From Parapusillimonas sp013416435 (lineage in GTDB: Bacteria > Pseudomonadota > Gammaproteobacteria > Burkholderiales > Burkholderiaceae_B), in NCBI RefSeq assembly GCF_052180245.1, contig NZ_CP197474.1, positions 1,488,001 through 1,552,000 on the forward strand: DNA of 64,000 nt. Reading direction: 5' to 3'. Below the pieces are notes generated by a model. That model did not search any database. It saw only the letters and a list, made by a program, of their open reading frames with translations, and was not told the origin of the DNA. The position numbers and the translations under genes are program-made. Shown here piece after piece: positions 33,756 through 42,670 of the stretch (positions are counted from its first letter, which is position 1; each line of letters opens with the position of its first letter).

Positions 33756-34768
33756 AGGCAGTCGTCGAGTGCGGGCAGAGGCGCCGGTTCGGGCGGTAGT
33801 GTGCCCGGCTGTTGGGGCGGCGGCCCGGATATGCTTGGCAAGCCGGGTCCGGATGGCCACGGAGGCGGGCCGGCCGGCGGCGTTTCGGCCATGGCAATCG
33901 GTTCCGGCCCTTGCGGCAGGCACCACATTCCCACACAATGCGCAGCCGCCGAGGGCGGGTTGGATGCCGGGCGTTCCGGCCCCACGATCTTGCCGTTTTC
34001 GGGCATAGTCCAGCTGACCGGATGGCTTTGCATGATAAACGTCATTTCGCGCACCATGGGCAGATAACCCGCCGCCATGGCGCGTTGCCGGTAGGTGCCC
34101 TGGTTGTTCCCGAGCATGGAAAGCAGTGACTTCATTCCGGGGACGGCGGGCTCATGCAGGTAGCTCAGCCTGAGCACAAGTGTATTGGCCTGGAATATGT
34201 CGACGCCCGATGCGGGACCGCGTCCTTCGGACCAGCCCGTGGCGCGATGCCGCAGGTTCTGTTCATGCAGATAGTTGTTGTTGATGGCGGCACGGCCGCT
34301 CTGGCGGGAGATGAGCAAGGCCGGATCCGCGAAGTCGCGGTATGCCGCTTCAGCGGGGGACAGGATCTCGATGCGCCAGGGGGCGGAGCCGAGCCGCTGC
34401 CGGCGTTGTGCCAAGGCGGACTCCAGCCTGTTTCGAGCCAAAGAACGGGATGCCGAGGCATGCAGCGGCAACAGGGCGTGCTCGAAGGCGTCGACCATGG
34501 CTTCCGGCCTGGCATGCTGGGTTATGCCGGCACGCCCGGCTTCGAGCAGGGCTAGGCTGACGGCTTGTCGCGTGAACAGCCATTGCGCAGACTCGATGGC
34601 GCCCAGGCCGAGCAACAGCACCGGTACCGCTACGATGGCGAATTCCACGATGCCGGCGCCCGATTGCGGAGCGGACGGATCGGAATTCTTGCGCTGGATG
34701 AATACCGGCGGCAAAGTGGAAAAAGCGCCTGGCTGGCCGGCGCGTCGCAATGGTGGTGTAGCGGACAT
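33722..34768 (-). CDS. Orphan TadE-like protein with proline-rich, repeat-ended tail
   Basis: A 348-residue protein. Residues about 35-60 hold a TadE-type motif and helix (GAGIVEFAIVAVPVLLLGLG) with the conserved Glu, as in pseudopilins of the Tad system. A periplasmic domain follows, then a Pro-rich stretch from about residue 290. The final ten residues GSDPAWGLTP come from a double-palindrome unit, with the TGA directly after it. No other tad genes are nearby. The ATG at 34768 is chosen; an in-frame TTG at 34789 is possible. The function is unclear. Confidence 0.72.
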   Translation of the reverse strand: MSATPPLRRAGQPGAFSTLPPVFIQRKNSDPSAPQSGAGIVEFAIVAVPVLLLGLGAIESAQWLFTRQAVSLALLEAGRAGITQHARPEAMVDAFEHALLPLHASASRSLARNRLESALAQRRQRLGSAPWRIEILSPAEAAYRDFADPALLISRQSGRAAINNNYLHEQNLRHRATGWSEGRGPASGVDIFQANTLVLRLSYLHEPAVPGMKSLLSMLGNNQGTYRQRAMAAGYLPMVREMTFIMQSHPVSWTMPENGKIVGPERPASNPPSAAAHCVGMWCLPQGPEPIAMAETPPAGPPPWPSGPGLPSISGPPPQQPGTLPPEPAPLPALDDCLGSDPAWGLTP

Positions 34769-34848
34769 GGAGCCAGTGTGGCTCCTCAAGCTTCTTGCGT
34801 CGACTGTGGGAAATGCGCAAGGGCGTCGGCATCATAGAGGATTGGGCT

Positions 34849-34937
34849 GGGGTCAGACCCCGTACGGGGTCTGACCCCTTTTCATCCGCGCGGAGGTCGT
34901 TGCTAATGGGGTCAGACCCCGTATGGGGTCTGACCCC
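34849..34937. repeat. Double-palindrome cluster F (two units) after hslO
   Basis: Units lie at 34849-34878 (centre GTAC) and 34908-34937 (GTAT). The second ends 5 bp from the hslO stop on the minus strand. The first lies about 80 bp upstream of the TadE-like gene. Confidence 0.9.
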
Positions 34938-34942
34938 TTGGC

Positions 34943-35866
34943 TTAATGAATCGACGGTTTGCCTTCGGACGGTGATCCGGTGCCGTCCGCGAACAGGCCG
35001 GCGCAGTCGACGGCGTCGAAATGATAGGGTTTGCCGCAAAAATTGCACAGCACTTCGATCGATTCGCGCTCGCTGAGCAAGTCTTTGATCTCCTCGCGTC
35101 CCAGCGTGCGCAGCATATTGCCGACGCGCTCGCGGTTGCATGGGCAGTGCCAGCGGACTTCTTGCGGTTCGTACGCGACCAGGTCTTCCTGCCAGAACAA
35201 CCTGTGCACGAGCTCATCGGCGTCCAGTGTCAGGAGTTCGTCGTACTTGATGGTGGATGCCAGATGCGACACGCGCGCCCAGGTTTCGTCGGCCGAGGCG
35301 TCATCGACGTGTGCCGAGCCGCCGTGCCTGGGCAATCGCTGCAGCAGCAGGCCCGAGGAGTATTCCGGGTTGGACGCAAGCCAAAGACGCGTATCGAGCT
35401 GCTCGGACCCGCGCATATAGCTTTCCAGGACACCGGCGACGGTATTTCCCTCGAGCGGCACGACACCCTGATAGGGCTGCATATTCGTTTTCTCGCGGTC
35501 GGGATCCAGGACCACGATGAATCTGCCGTTCCCATTGGGATTGAGCAGGGACTGCAGCGTACCGTCTTCAGGGATTTCCTGGCCTTCGCGCAGGCTGACC
35601 GTCGCGCGTATGGACAGATCGGTCGTGCATTCGACGACGATCAGGGCCACTGGACCGTCTCCCTGCAGCTGAAGGACCAAGGCACCATCGAACTTGATGT
35701 TCGAAGCCAGCAGAACAGCGGCGGAAACCAGTTCGCCCAGGAGCTTTTCGACACTTTCCGGATAGCTTTGGTGAGCCATGCCGGTTCGCCAGGCATGGCC
35801 CAGCTTCACCACCTGCACGCGCGTGCTGTGGTCGGCCAACAGGTATTTTTTGAATAAATCGGTCAT
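34943..35866 (-). CDS. hslO: Redox-regulated chaperone Hsp33
   Basis: A 307-residue Hsp33 holdase that is switched on by oxidation. The zinc centre is present as CPCNRERV and CNFCGKPYHFD near residues 245-290, that is CxC plus CxxC. The N-domain has the family features GDGPVALIVVECTTDLSIRA and YQGVVPLEG. Repeat clusters lie at both ends of the gene. Confidence 0.96.
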   Translation of the reverse strand: MTDLFKKYLLADHSTRVQVVKLGHAWRTGMAHQSYPESVEKLLGELVSAAVLLASNIKFDGALVLQLQGDGPVALIVVECTTDLSIRATVSLREGQEIPEDGTLQSLLNPNGNGRFIVVLDPDREKTNMQPYQGVVPLEGNTVAGVLESYMRGSEQLDTRLWLASNPEYSSGLLLQRLPRHGGSAHVDDASADETWARVSHLASTIKYDELLTLDADELVHRLFWQEDLVAYEPQEVRWHCPCNRERVGNMLRTLGREEIKDLLSERESIEVLCNFCGKPYHFDAVDCAGLFADGTGSPSEGKPSIH

Positions 35867-35891
35867 GGGTAAATTTTAGCCCATATCTACC

Positions 35892-35968
35892 GGGGTCAGA
35901 CCCCGAATGGGGTCTGACCCCATGCTGTTCGTTATGCGGGGGTCGGACCCCGTACGGGGTCCGACCCC
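35892..35968. repeat. Double-palindrome cluster G (two units) at the end of the AMP-binding gene
   Basis: Units lie at 35892-35921 (centre GAAT) and 35939-35968 (GGGGTCGGACCCC form, centre GTAC, with the matching change in the other half). The second stops 1 bp from the stop codon of the truncated AMP-binding gene. Confidence 0.9.
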
Positions 35969-35969
35969 A

Positions 35970-37283
35970 TCAGGATTCCGCCGGCCAGTAGTATCCGTTG
36001 TCGTCGATCCAGGCGCGCACGCCGGTCAGGAACCAGTCGCCGCGGAACCGAGCTTGGCCGGCCGCGTCGTTTCCCCAGTAGCCCAGGAAGAGAGAGGGAT
36101 CGGGATGGCCGTATTGATCGTAGCGATGGAGCGCGATTTCACCCCGCTTTCCAGTGGCACAGGGCCGGCCCAGGCTGTCCAGTACAGCGATGCGGTGGCC
36201 GGGATAAGGCTTGCCGATGCTGCCCGCCATGGGCGGCCATTTGCGGTAGCTGTCGCCCAGGAGGTAGCTTGCTTCATTGCGGCTCAGCGTCTGATTGACG
36301 GGACAGCCCAGCGCATTCGCGCACCAGTCCCTGGCAGGCTGATCCAGCTGTCCATCATGGGACGCGACGGCACGCAGCGCCAACTGGTGTTGCTGCCGTG
36401 GCGATGGGGTGTGGCCCATGATGTCGGCCAGCAGGGCGGCCGGGAAGTGGACATTGGTGACCTGGTAGCGCTCCAGCAGCTCCAGCGCGCGTTGTGCCGA
36501 GACATAGCCGGCGACGCTAAGAACGGGCAAGCCGAAGTACAGCGCCGGCAGGATTCCCAGCGCCAGGCCCGCATGGGTGCTCCATGCACTGGGTGTCCAG
36601 AAAATGTCGCCTTTTTGCGGAAGCCAGTTCTGCGATGCCACGAAACCCGGCAAGCTGCCGATGAGGGCGCCGTGCGGCAGCAGCGTGCCCAGTGCCTGGG
36701 TGTCAGGCTGGCCATAAAACAGGAGCGCCGGCGTGGCAGGCCGGGTGGAAACGAGTTTCAGATCGGGCATCTGCCTGGCCAGCAGCGTGCGCCAGGGGAT
36801 GACCGCTTCGTGATCCAGGTCCAGCCCTACGATCTGCGTCAGGGCCGGCCGCCGGGCTTGCGCGCCGAGTAGGCCCGGCGCCGAATCGGCGTCGGTGATG
36901 GCCACGCGTATATCGGCATCATTCAGGCAGGCGGTCAGGTGGTCGTAGGGATAGCCCGACAGCGGCGTCGTGATGGCCCCTATGCTGAGGATGGCCATAT
37001 GAGCGGCGGCGAGCTCCGGCCGTTGCTCCATGGTGACCGCCACGCGGTCGCCGGGCTGGACACCCATTTTCAAAAGGCCATTGGCCAGTTTTCCGCAGGT
37101 TTCGGCCAGCCGGGAGTATGTCCACACTTCGCGCTGCCCCAGTTCGTTCTCGTGGTAGATCGCGATTCTGCGCCCTTCGAACGGATTTTCTGCCCAACGA
37201 TGGACGCACGCTTGCGCGATATTGAACTGCGAGGGGACTAGCCACTGGTAAGACGAGTACAGCTCCGAGTATTGGTCGTTCAT
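35970..37283 (-). CDS. Degenerate, C-terminally truncated AMP-binding (acyl-CoA synthetase-like) protein
   Basis: A 437-residue protein related to the acyl-CoA synthetase branch of the ANL family: GVQPGDRVAVTMEQRPELAAAHM, GDIFWTPSAWSTHAGL and GSIGKPYPGHRIAVLD align with that family. The ATP-phosphate loop (normally TSGTTGxPK) reads YGQPDTQALG and has lost the Ser/Thr and Lys residues. The TGD motif is TGV. The whole C-terminal domain of about 110 residues with the catalytic Lys is missing; the frame stops at the hinge, 1 bp from a repeat unit. It is probably not an active ligase, either a decaying gene or a repurposed fold. Confidence 0.75.
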   Translation of the reverse strand: MNDQYSELYSSYQWLVPSQFNIAQACVHRWAENPFEGRRIAIYHENELGQREVWTYSRLAETCGKLANGLLKMGVQPGDRVAVTMEQRPELAAAHMAILSIGAITTPLSGYPYDHLTACLNDADIRVAITDADSAPGLLGAQARRPALTQIVGLDLDHEAVIPWRTLLARQMPDLKLVSTRPATPALLFYGQPDTQALGTLLPHGALIGSLPGFVASQNWLPQKGDIFWTPSAWSTHAGLALGILPALYFGLPVLSVAGYVSAQRALELLERYQVTNVHFPAALLADIMGHTPSPRQQHQLALRAVASHDGQLDQPARDWCANALGCPVNQTLSRNEASYLLGDSYRKWPPMAGSIGKPYPGHRIAVLDSLGRPCATGKRGEIALHRYDQYGHPDPSLFLGYWGNDAAGQARFRGDWFLTGVRAWIDDNGYYWPAES

Positions 37284-37411
37284 TATCGTTAGGCTTCAAC
37301 TGGGCAAGTAAACGCGCGGGTTTATTCCATCCCGAAGCATGAACGACAAGGCGCGTATGCGCAACCCTAAGATTCAGAAAGCCAACGACACTAGGGTTTC
37401 CCCGAGTTTCC

Positions 37412-37921
37412 TCAGGCGAGGGCCACGTTGACCAGCCGCGTGCCCGCCAGCCTGTCGTGCAGAAACTGGCGGTCGGGATCGAACCAGGTCCAGATGAACA
37501 GCGTGAACGGTGTGAAGACGATGAACAGGTCGGTGGAGCTGTAGCCGGTGATCCGGGATCCGGCCAGCACCAGCAGGGCACCAAGCAGCGGCAGCGGCCA
37601 GATCAGCAGGTAGCGCAGCAGCAGCCGGGCAGTGGTGGGTGGTTCGCCATCGCGGCCCACCAGGCGGATGTTCCACGTCTTCATGGGCAGGGTCTGTCCT
37701 TTCTTGCTCCAGGAGGCCAGAAAGTACACGCCGATGGCGATGAACAGAATAGCTTGCCTGCCATGCCGGAACATCAGCGCATTGCGGCTTTGCGTCAATG
37801 TGTCGAACAGATAGCCGGCCAGGAACACGACCCCGAACAGCAAGACCCCTTCATACATCATGCATGTGAACCGGCGCCAGCGGCTGGGCGTGGAAAATGA
37901 AACAGAGGATGCGGCTTGCAT
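37412..37921 (-). CDS. RDD family membrane protein
   Basis: A 169-residue protein with RDD-type layout: Arg near the N-terminus (RWRRFTCMMYEG), helices at about 22-40 and 55-75, and conserved SKKGQTLPMKTWNIRLV. A further hydrophobic stretch leads to the end DPDRQFLHDRLAGTRLV, which carries the Asp residues. RDD proteins are linked to ion exchange or small-molecule transport in some bacteria; the role here is unknown. The 128-bp gap to the next gene has a pair of AACCCTA/TAGGGTT sequences (37363-37369, 37392-37398) of unknown meaning. Confidence 0.85.
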   Translation of the reverse strand: MQAASSVSFSTPSRWRRFTCMMYEGVLLFGVVFLAGYLFDTLTQSRNALMFRHGRQAILFIAIGVYFLASWSKKGQTLPMKTWNIRLVGRDGEPPTTARLLLRYLLIWPLPLLGALLVLAGSRITGYSSTDLFIVFTPFTLFIWTWFDPDRQFLHDRLAGTRLVNVALA

Positions 37922-37973
37922 TGCGGAAGGAGGCTAAGTGGAAAGACAGCTATTATCCCGCAAATCCGGAGCA

Positions 37974-38003
37974 ATAAAAAAGCCGCCATACTGCTTGGCG
38001 GCT
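37974..38003 (-). terminator. Intrinsic terminator of the small gene at 38070
   Basis: A 7-bp stem AGCCGCC/GGCGGCT (37981-37987 and 37997-38003) is followed on the minus strand by TTTTTTATT. It ends transcription of the small gene upstream of the RDD gene. The 148-bp gap 37922-38069 has nothing else I can identify. Confidence 0.85.
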
Positions 38004-38069
38004 AAAACACGCGGGAGGGGCCGCGCGGGTTGCAGAACTACGCAACCAGGGAGGAGACAACCTTTACAT

Positions 38070-38255
38070 TCAGCTAGCGGACTCGACGGTGCCTTGCACC
38101 GGAGTCTTGCTGCCGGCCTGGCCGGCAAACAGCCTTGCGGCCAGCTTCTTTAACGACACCAGAGGCTTGAAGCGGAATTGATCTTCGATGGCCTGCATCA
38201 TCAGTTGACGTTCGAGTTCGTCTGTTAACCGGGTTTCTTTGCCAACGTTGATCAT
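38070..38255 (-). CDS. Small hypothetical protein
   Basis: A 61-residue basic/amphipathic protein starting MINVGKETRLTDELERQLMM and ending VQGTVESAS. No membrane helix or known motif is seen. It has its own strong promoter and terminator, so it is likely a real gene. An ATG at 38273 would add six residues. I do not recognise the family. Confidence 0.65.
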   Translation of the reverse strand: MINVGKETRLTDELERQLMMQAIEDQFRFKPLVSLKKLAARLFAGQAGSKTPVQGTVESAS

Positions 38256-38295
38256 AGCGTAGCCTCTGTGCATGAAGATAATGAACGTTTCGTTC

Positions 38296-38337
38296 AGGGT
38301 TAACCCTATTATAGGGGTAAACCCTAGATCATTGCAA
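38296..38337 (-). promoter_or_regulatory. Promoter with palindromic operators upstream of the small gene
   Basis: On the minus strand a -35 TTGCAA (38332-38337) and a consensus -10 TATAAT (38308-38313) are 18 bp apart. A perfect 12-bp palindrome AGGGTTAACCCT (38296-38307) follows the -10, and a near copy AGGGGTAAACCCT (38313-38325) lies in the spacer. This suggests tight control by an unknown dimeric regulator. Confidence 0.65.
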
Positions 38338-38375
38338 GCTTTACCTTGCATTGCACAAAGGATGTCGTTCCGGCG

Positions 38376-39803
38376 CTACGGTTTGGGTTTCCGGTAGCTG
38401 GCTGCCACCATTTCAAAATTGAAGAGCCGGCATTCTAGCCCGCCGTTATACAGGGGATACCGCCGTTTGGGCTTAAGCCGCAAATGTTTGGGCAGGTCGA
38501 GGTCGCTTGAGATGATGTTGACCTGCCAGTCGCTGTAGTTCTGCTTGAGATTGCGCGCCCATTCTTCCCAGAGCTGGGTGTCATCGCCGGGCAGCCGCTC
38601 GCCATAGGGCGGATTGGTGATCAGCCAGCCTCGCTCGGCAGGTGGAGGGAAGCGGCGCGCGTCGGCGACTTCGAAACGTATCGAATCCGGAGTCAGCCAG
38701 GCGCGTTCGGTATTGGCCCGGGCGGCTTCGATCGCGCGGTCATCCAGGTCGCAACCGACGATGGGGCTTTCCAGCTGGCTGGCAATGTGCGAGCGCGCTT
38801 CGTCCTTGATGTCGCGCCAATGGCGCGCATCGTGGCCCCGCAAACGCTCGAAGCCGAAGGGGCGCCATATGCCTGCGGGAACGCCGAGGGCGATCCAGGC
38901 GGCCTCGATCAAGATGGTGCCGCTGCCGCAGAAAGGGTCGAGCAACGGCTGAGAGGGGTCCCACCCCGAAAGCGCCAGTATTCCGGCGGCCAGGTTCTCG
39001 CGCAGCGGCGCTTCGCCTTTTTCCAGGCGCCATCCCCGCTTGAAAAGGGATTCTCCGGAGGTGTCCAGGTAAAGGGTGCCGCTGTCTTCGTTCAGGAACA
39101 GATGCACGCGTGCGTCGGGGCGTACCGTATCGATGTCCGGCCGGTCGCCTTCGCGGTCGCGCAGGCGGTCGCAAATACCGTCCTTGGCCCGCAGATTGCA
39201 GTATTGCAGGCTTTGCATAGGGCTGCGGATGGCGGATGTGTCGACCCGAAGGGTATGCTCGGGACCGAACCAGCGTTCCCATGCCGTTTGCTGTGCGAGG
39301 TCGAGAATATCGTCTTCGTGGTGCACGGGGCCGTGCGCAACCTGGACCAGCACGCGTGTCGCCAGGCGCGAATACAGGTTCGCCCGCAGGATTCCCGTCC
39401 AGTCGGCGGTGAAGCCGCAGCCGGCGCGGGCGGGCTCTGCGTCAGGAAAACCCAGCGCCTGCAGTTCCGCGGCAAGGGCTTCCTCCAGGCCTTGGGGGCA
39501 GGGCGCGAAGACCCGGAAGATTTCACTTTTCGAGGGCCGCGGCCGGCGCTCGGCACGGGGGCGTTCCGTAACGTCGGACGCGCTGCGCCGCGGAGCGGCG
39601 GGCGTCGGCGCAGCTTCGTTTTTCCGGCGCGGAGAGGGCGTTGCGGTGCTGGCGGCCTGGCGTTGTTTCTCGCGTTCGCGCTCGATCTGCGCCACTTGCT
39701 TGGCCCGGGCGCCGGAACGCTTGCGGCGGTCGTCATCCGCGCCTGCCGTGGGCTCGGCGCTTTTCTTCAGTGTCAGCGTTTTTCGGGGAGGTGAGTCGGT
39801 CAT
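38376..39803 (-). CDS. THUMP-domain rRNA guanine-N2-methyltransferase, RlmL type
   Basis: A 475-residue protein. The first 90 residues are a basic, Lys/Arg/Ala-rich tail. Then come a THUMP/ferredoxin-like RNA-binding region (RVFAPCPQGLEEALAAEL) and a class I SAM-dependent methyltransferase with DPFCGSGTILIEAAW and the catalytic NPPYGERL. It corresponds to the N-terminal half of E. coli RlmL, which makes m2G2445 in 23S rRNA. The RlmK half is absent, as expected for a single-domain form. The exact target is inferred. Confidence 0.88.
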   Translation of the reverse strand: MTDSPPRKTLTLKKSAEPTAGADDDRRKRSGARAKQVAQIEREREKQRQAASTATPSPRRKNEAAPTPAAPRRSASDVTERPRAERRPRPSKSEIFRVFAPCPQGLEEALAAELQALGFPDAEPARAGCGFTADWTGILRANLYSRLATRVLVQVAHGPVHHEDDILDLAQQTAWERWFGPEHTLRVDTSAIRSPMQSLQYCNLRAKDGICDRLRDREGDRPDIDTVRPDARVHLFLNEDSGTLYLDTSGESLFKRGWRLEKGEAPLRENLAAGILALSGWDPSQPLLDPFCGSGTILIEAAWIALGVPAGIWRPFGFERLRGHDARHWRDIKDEARSHIASQLESPIVGCDLDDRAIEAARANTERAWLTPDSIRFEVADARRFPPPAERGWLITNPPYGERLPGDDTQLWEEWARNLKQNYSDWQVNIISSDLDLPKHLRLKPKRRYPLYNGGLECRLFNFEMVAASYRKPKP

Positions 39804-39815
39804 GATAGGTGAAGC

Positions 39816-40232
39816 TCAAAAGGGACGTACGACGACCAGCGCAATGACGAGCAGCAGCAGAAGGACAGGGATTTCATTGAACCAGCGGTAAAACTTGTGG
39901 CTGCGCTGGTTGGCGTTGCGTTCAAAGGTCTTGAGCATGCGGCCGCAGGCCAGATGGTAGATGACCAGGAGCACGACCGTCGCGAGTTTCGCATGCATCC
40001 ATCCTTGCCCTCTGCCCAGGCCATATCCCAGAAACAGCCACAGGCCGAAGACCAGCGCCAGCACGCCTATGGGCGTCATGAAGCGGTACAGCCTGCGCGC
40101 CATGCCGAGCAGATGGCCGGTCACGGCGGGATCCTGAGATTGCGCAAGATTGACGTAGATGCGCGGCAGGTAGAACAGCCCGGCGAACCACGAGGTCACG
40201 AACAGGATATGGAAGGTCTTGATCCATAGCAT
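39816..40232 (-). CDS. hemJ: Protoporphyrinogen oxidase HemJ
   Basis: A 138-residue membrane protein of the HemJ (UPF0093) family, which makes protoporphyrin IX in haem synthesis. It has four hydrophobic helices, the start MLWIKTFHILFVTSWFAGLFYLPR with the conserved His, and WMHAKLATVVLL with the conserved Lys. It lies 12 bp after proA and 12 bp before the RlmL-type gene. Confidence 0.9.
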   Translation of the reverse strand: MLWIKTFHILFVTSWFAGLFYLPRIYVNLAQSQDPAVTGHLLGMARRLYRFMTPIGVLALVFGLWLFLGYGLGRGQGWMHAKLATVVLLVIYHLACGRMLKTFERNANQRSHKFYRWFNEIPVLLLLLVIALVVVRPF

Positions 40233-40244
40233 GGCTGGAGCCGC

Positions 40245-41531
40245 CTATCCGCGCAACTGGCCGTTGCCCATCAGTACCCATTTATACGTGGTGAGGCCTT
40301 CGAGGCCCACCGGACCACGAGCATGCAGCCGGTTCGTCGAAATGCCGATCTCGGCCCCCAGCCCGTATTCATAGCCGTCGGCGAAACAGGTGGGCAGATT
40401 CACATAGACGGAGCTGGAGTCGACTTCGCGCTGGAAGCGTTCGGCCGCCTGCAGGTTTTCGGTGACGATGGATTCGGTATGCTCGGAGCTGTAGCGGGCG
40501 ATGTGATCCAGCGCGGCGTCAATGTCCTCGACGATGCGGATGGCCAGGATGGGCTCCAGGTACTCGGTGCGCCAGTCGTCCTCGGTGGCGGGGAGGGCTT
40601 GCGGCAGGATCGCCCGCGTGGCGTCGCAGCCGCGCAGTTCGACGCCCATGCCGGTCAGGGTATTGCCCAGCCGCGGAAGAATGCGGGCCGCGATATCGGC
40701 ATGTACCAGCAGGGTTTCCATGGCGCCGCAGATGCCGTAGCGATAGGTCTTTGCGTTGACGGCGATGTCGTGGGCCTTGTCGAGATCGGCGTAGGCATCC
40801 AGATAGACGTGGCAATTGCCGTCCAGGTGCTTGATGAGCGGCACTTTCGCTTCGGCGGACAGGCGCGAGATCAGGCCCTTGCCGCCGCGCGGAACGATGA
40901 CATCGATATAGTCGGTCATGGTGACCAGTTGGCCTACCGCGGCGCGGTCGGTGGTGCCCACGACCTGAACCGCGTGCGAAGGCAGGCCCGCGTCGGCCAG
41001 GCCCTGCCCAATGATGGCTCCCAGCGCCTGGTTCGAATGGAAGGCCTCGCTGCCGCCGCGCAGGATGGTGGCGTTGCCGGACTTGAGGCACAGCGCCGCC
41101 GCGTCGATGGTCACATTCGGGCGGGATTCGTAAATGATGCCGATGACTCCCAGCGGAACGCGCATCTGCGCGACACGCATGCCGTTGGGGCGGGTGGCGC
41201 TGGCGGACAGGCTGCCGACCGGATCGGGCATGTCGGCGATCTGGCGCAGGCCGTCGGCCATGTTGGCGACCGCCTTGTCGGAAAGCTGAAGGCGATCCAG
41301 CATGGCGCCGCTGATGCGATTGTTGCGCGCGGCTTCCAGGTCCTTGGCGTTTTCGGATTGCAGGGCTGCCTTCTGGTTCAGCAGACGGTCGGCCATGGCG
41401 CGCAAGGCGACGGCTTTGGCGTGGCCGCTGGCATTGCGCATGGCGCGCGCCGCCTGCCGGGCCTGGCGGCCCAACTGGAGCATGTCCGTGGCGATATCGG
41501 TATGTGAGGTCGAGTAAGTCTGTTCTGTCAT
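40245..41531 (-). CDS. proA: Glutamate-5-semialdehyde dehydrogenase (gamma-glutamyl phosphate reductase)
   Basis: A 428-residue enzyme, the second step of proline synthesis (gamma-glutamyl phosphate to glutamate semialdehyde, NADPH). Motifs are VPLGVIGIIYESRPNVT, GNATILRGGSEA, VPRGGKGLI and the catalytic-Cys region YGICGAMETLLVH. The ATG at 41531 (MTEQTYSTS) is chosen; the frame remains open further upstream without a family match. Confidence 0.96.
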   Translation of the reverse strand: MTEQTYSTSHTDIATDMLQLGRQARQAARAMRNASGHAKAVALRAMADRLLNQKAALQSENAKDLEAARNNRISGAMLDRLQLSDKAVANMADGLRQIADMPDPVGSLSASATRPNGMRVAQMRVPLGVIGIIYESRPNVTIDAAALCLKSGNATILRGGSEAFHSNQALGAIIGQGLADAGLPSHAVQVVGTTDRAAVGQLVTMTDYIDVIVPRGGKGLISRLSAEAKVPLIKHLDGNCHVYLDAYADLDKAHDIAVNAKTYRYGICGAMETLLVHADIAARILPRLGNTLTGMGVELRGCDATRAILPQALPATEDDWRTEYLEPILAIRIVEDIDAALDHIARYSSEHTESIVTENLQAAERFQREVDSSSVYVNLPTCFADGYEYGLGAEIGISTNRLHARGPVGLEGLTTYKWVLMGNGQLRG

Positions 41532-41589
41532 GATGGCCCAGGATTCTTTCGTGCTTGGAAGAATTATCCCAGTTATTCGCAGATCGCGT

Positions 41590-42666
41590 TCAGGCCGCCA
41601 TGCCGCGAGGCCGCCGGGGTCGGGAGATGGCGATGCGCAGGGCGAGCCTGCCGAGCTCTTCCCAGGGATCATCCAGCCTGCCGGGCACTTTCAGTCCCTT
41701 GATCAGTCGGTCGATGTCGTGCGCATGCTGGACCGCAGCGGGCCAGCTGCCGGGGGAAACGCGGTTCAGCGCCTGCCGCAGCAGCTGTTCGCGCTGCCCG
41801 AACACCCGCAGGCGCCGCAATTCGGCTTGCATGTCGTTGCCCGCGGCCTGTGCGGCCGCAAGGCGCGCCAGCACGCGTACTTCCTCGCCTACCGCCCATA
41901 AGACCAGGGGCAGTGCTTCGCCTTCGGCGCGCAGTCCCGCGAGTATCGATAGCGCGCGCGCGGGATTGCCGCCCAGCATGGCGTCACGCAGACCGAACAC
42001 GTCGTAGCGGGCGACGTTCAGCACTGCCTGCTCGACATCCTGAGCGCTGAGCTTGCCTTCGGGGTAGAGCAAACCCAGCTTCTGGATTTCCTGAAAGGCG
42101 GCCAGCAGGTTGCCTTCGACCTTGTCGGCCATCCATTCCAGTGTTTCACGGTCGAGCTGCTGGTTCTGCCGCGCCAGGCGCTGGGCGATCCAGTGCGGCA
42201 GCGCGGGCCGTTCGACCGTCGAGACTTCCACCGAGGTGGCGACGCCGAAGAGGCCCGCCGCCCACTTGGTATTGCGCGTGGCCTTGTCGAGCCGGGGCAG
42301 GCTGATCAGAAGCATGGTGTCCGCGAGGACGCCTCCGCCGGCCATGTCGGCCAGCTTGAGCAGGGTGTCGGCGCCGGTCTTGCCGGGTTTGCCGGAAGGG
42401 ATGGCCACGTCGACGAGCCGGCGATCGCCGAACAGGGAGACGTTCTGCGTCGCGCCGATCACGGCGGACCAGTCGGACCGGGCATCCAGCGTCATGCTGA
42501 TGCGTTCGCTGAACCCCGCGCGGTTCGCCGCGGCCCGAAGGGCGTCGCAGGCCTCGATGGCGAGCAGGGGCTCGTCGCCCGAGACGATGTAGAGGCTGTC
42601 GAGCGAAGGAGGCGAAGACCGGTTCAGTTGGCCGATGAGGCTGTCGGCATCGAGTTGGCGTCCCAT
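41590..42666 (-). CDS. holA: DNA polymerase III subunit delta
   Basis: A 358-residue HolA, the clamp-loader subunit that opens the beta clamp. The typical N-terminal SLYIVSGDEPLLAIEACDALR and WAVGEEVRVLARLAAA near residue 265 support it. Its start lies 4 bp after the lptE stop, in the conserved leuS-lptE-holA group. The start at 42666 (MGRQLDADSL) is preferred to longer in-frame starts inside lptE. Confidence 0.94.
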   Translation of the reverse strand: MGRQLDADSLIGQLNRSSPPSLDSLYIVSGDEPLLAIEACDALRAAANRAGFSERISMTLDARSDWSAVIGATQNVSLFGDRRLVDVAIPSGKPGKTGADTLLKLADMAGGGVLADTMLLISLPRLDKATRNTKWAAGLFGVATSVEVSTVERPALPHWIAQRLARQNQQLDRETLEWMADKVEGNLLAAFQEIQKLGLLYPEGKLSAQDVEQAVLNVARYDVFGLRDAMLGGNPARALSILAGLRAEGEALPLVLWAVGEEVRVLARLAAAQAAGNDMQAELRRLRVFGQREQLLRQALNRVSPGSWPAAVQHAHDIDRLIKGLKVPGRLDDPWEELGRLALRIAISRPRRPRGMAA

Positions 42667-42670
42667 GGGT

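Noticed and set aside
37284..37411. Remnant of the MITE-like element (AACGACAAGGCGCG resembles AACAACAAGGCGCG inside it)
   Set aside because: Only about 15 bases are alike and no inverted ends are present; too little to call.
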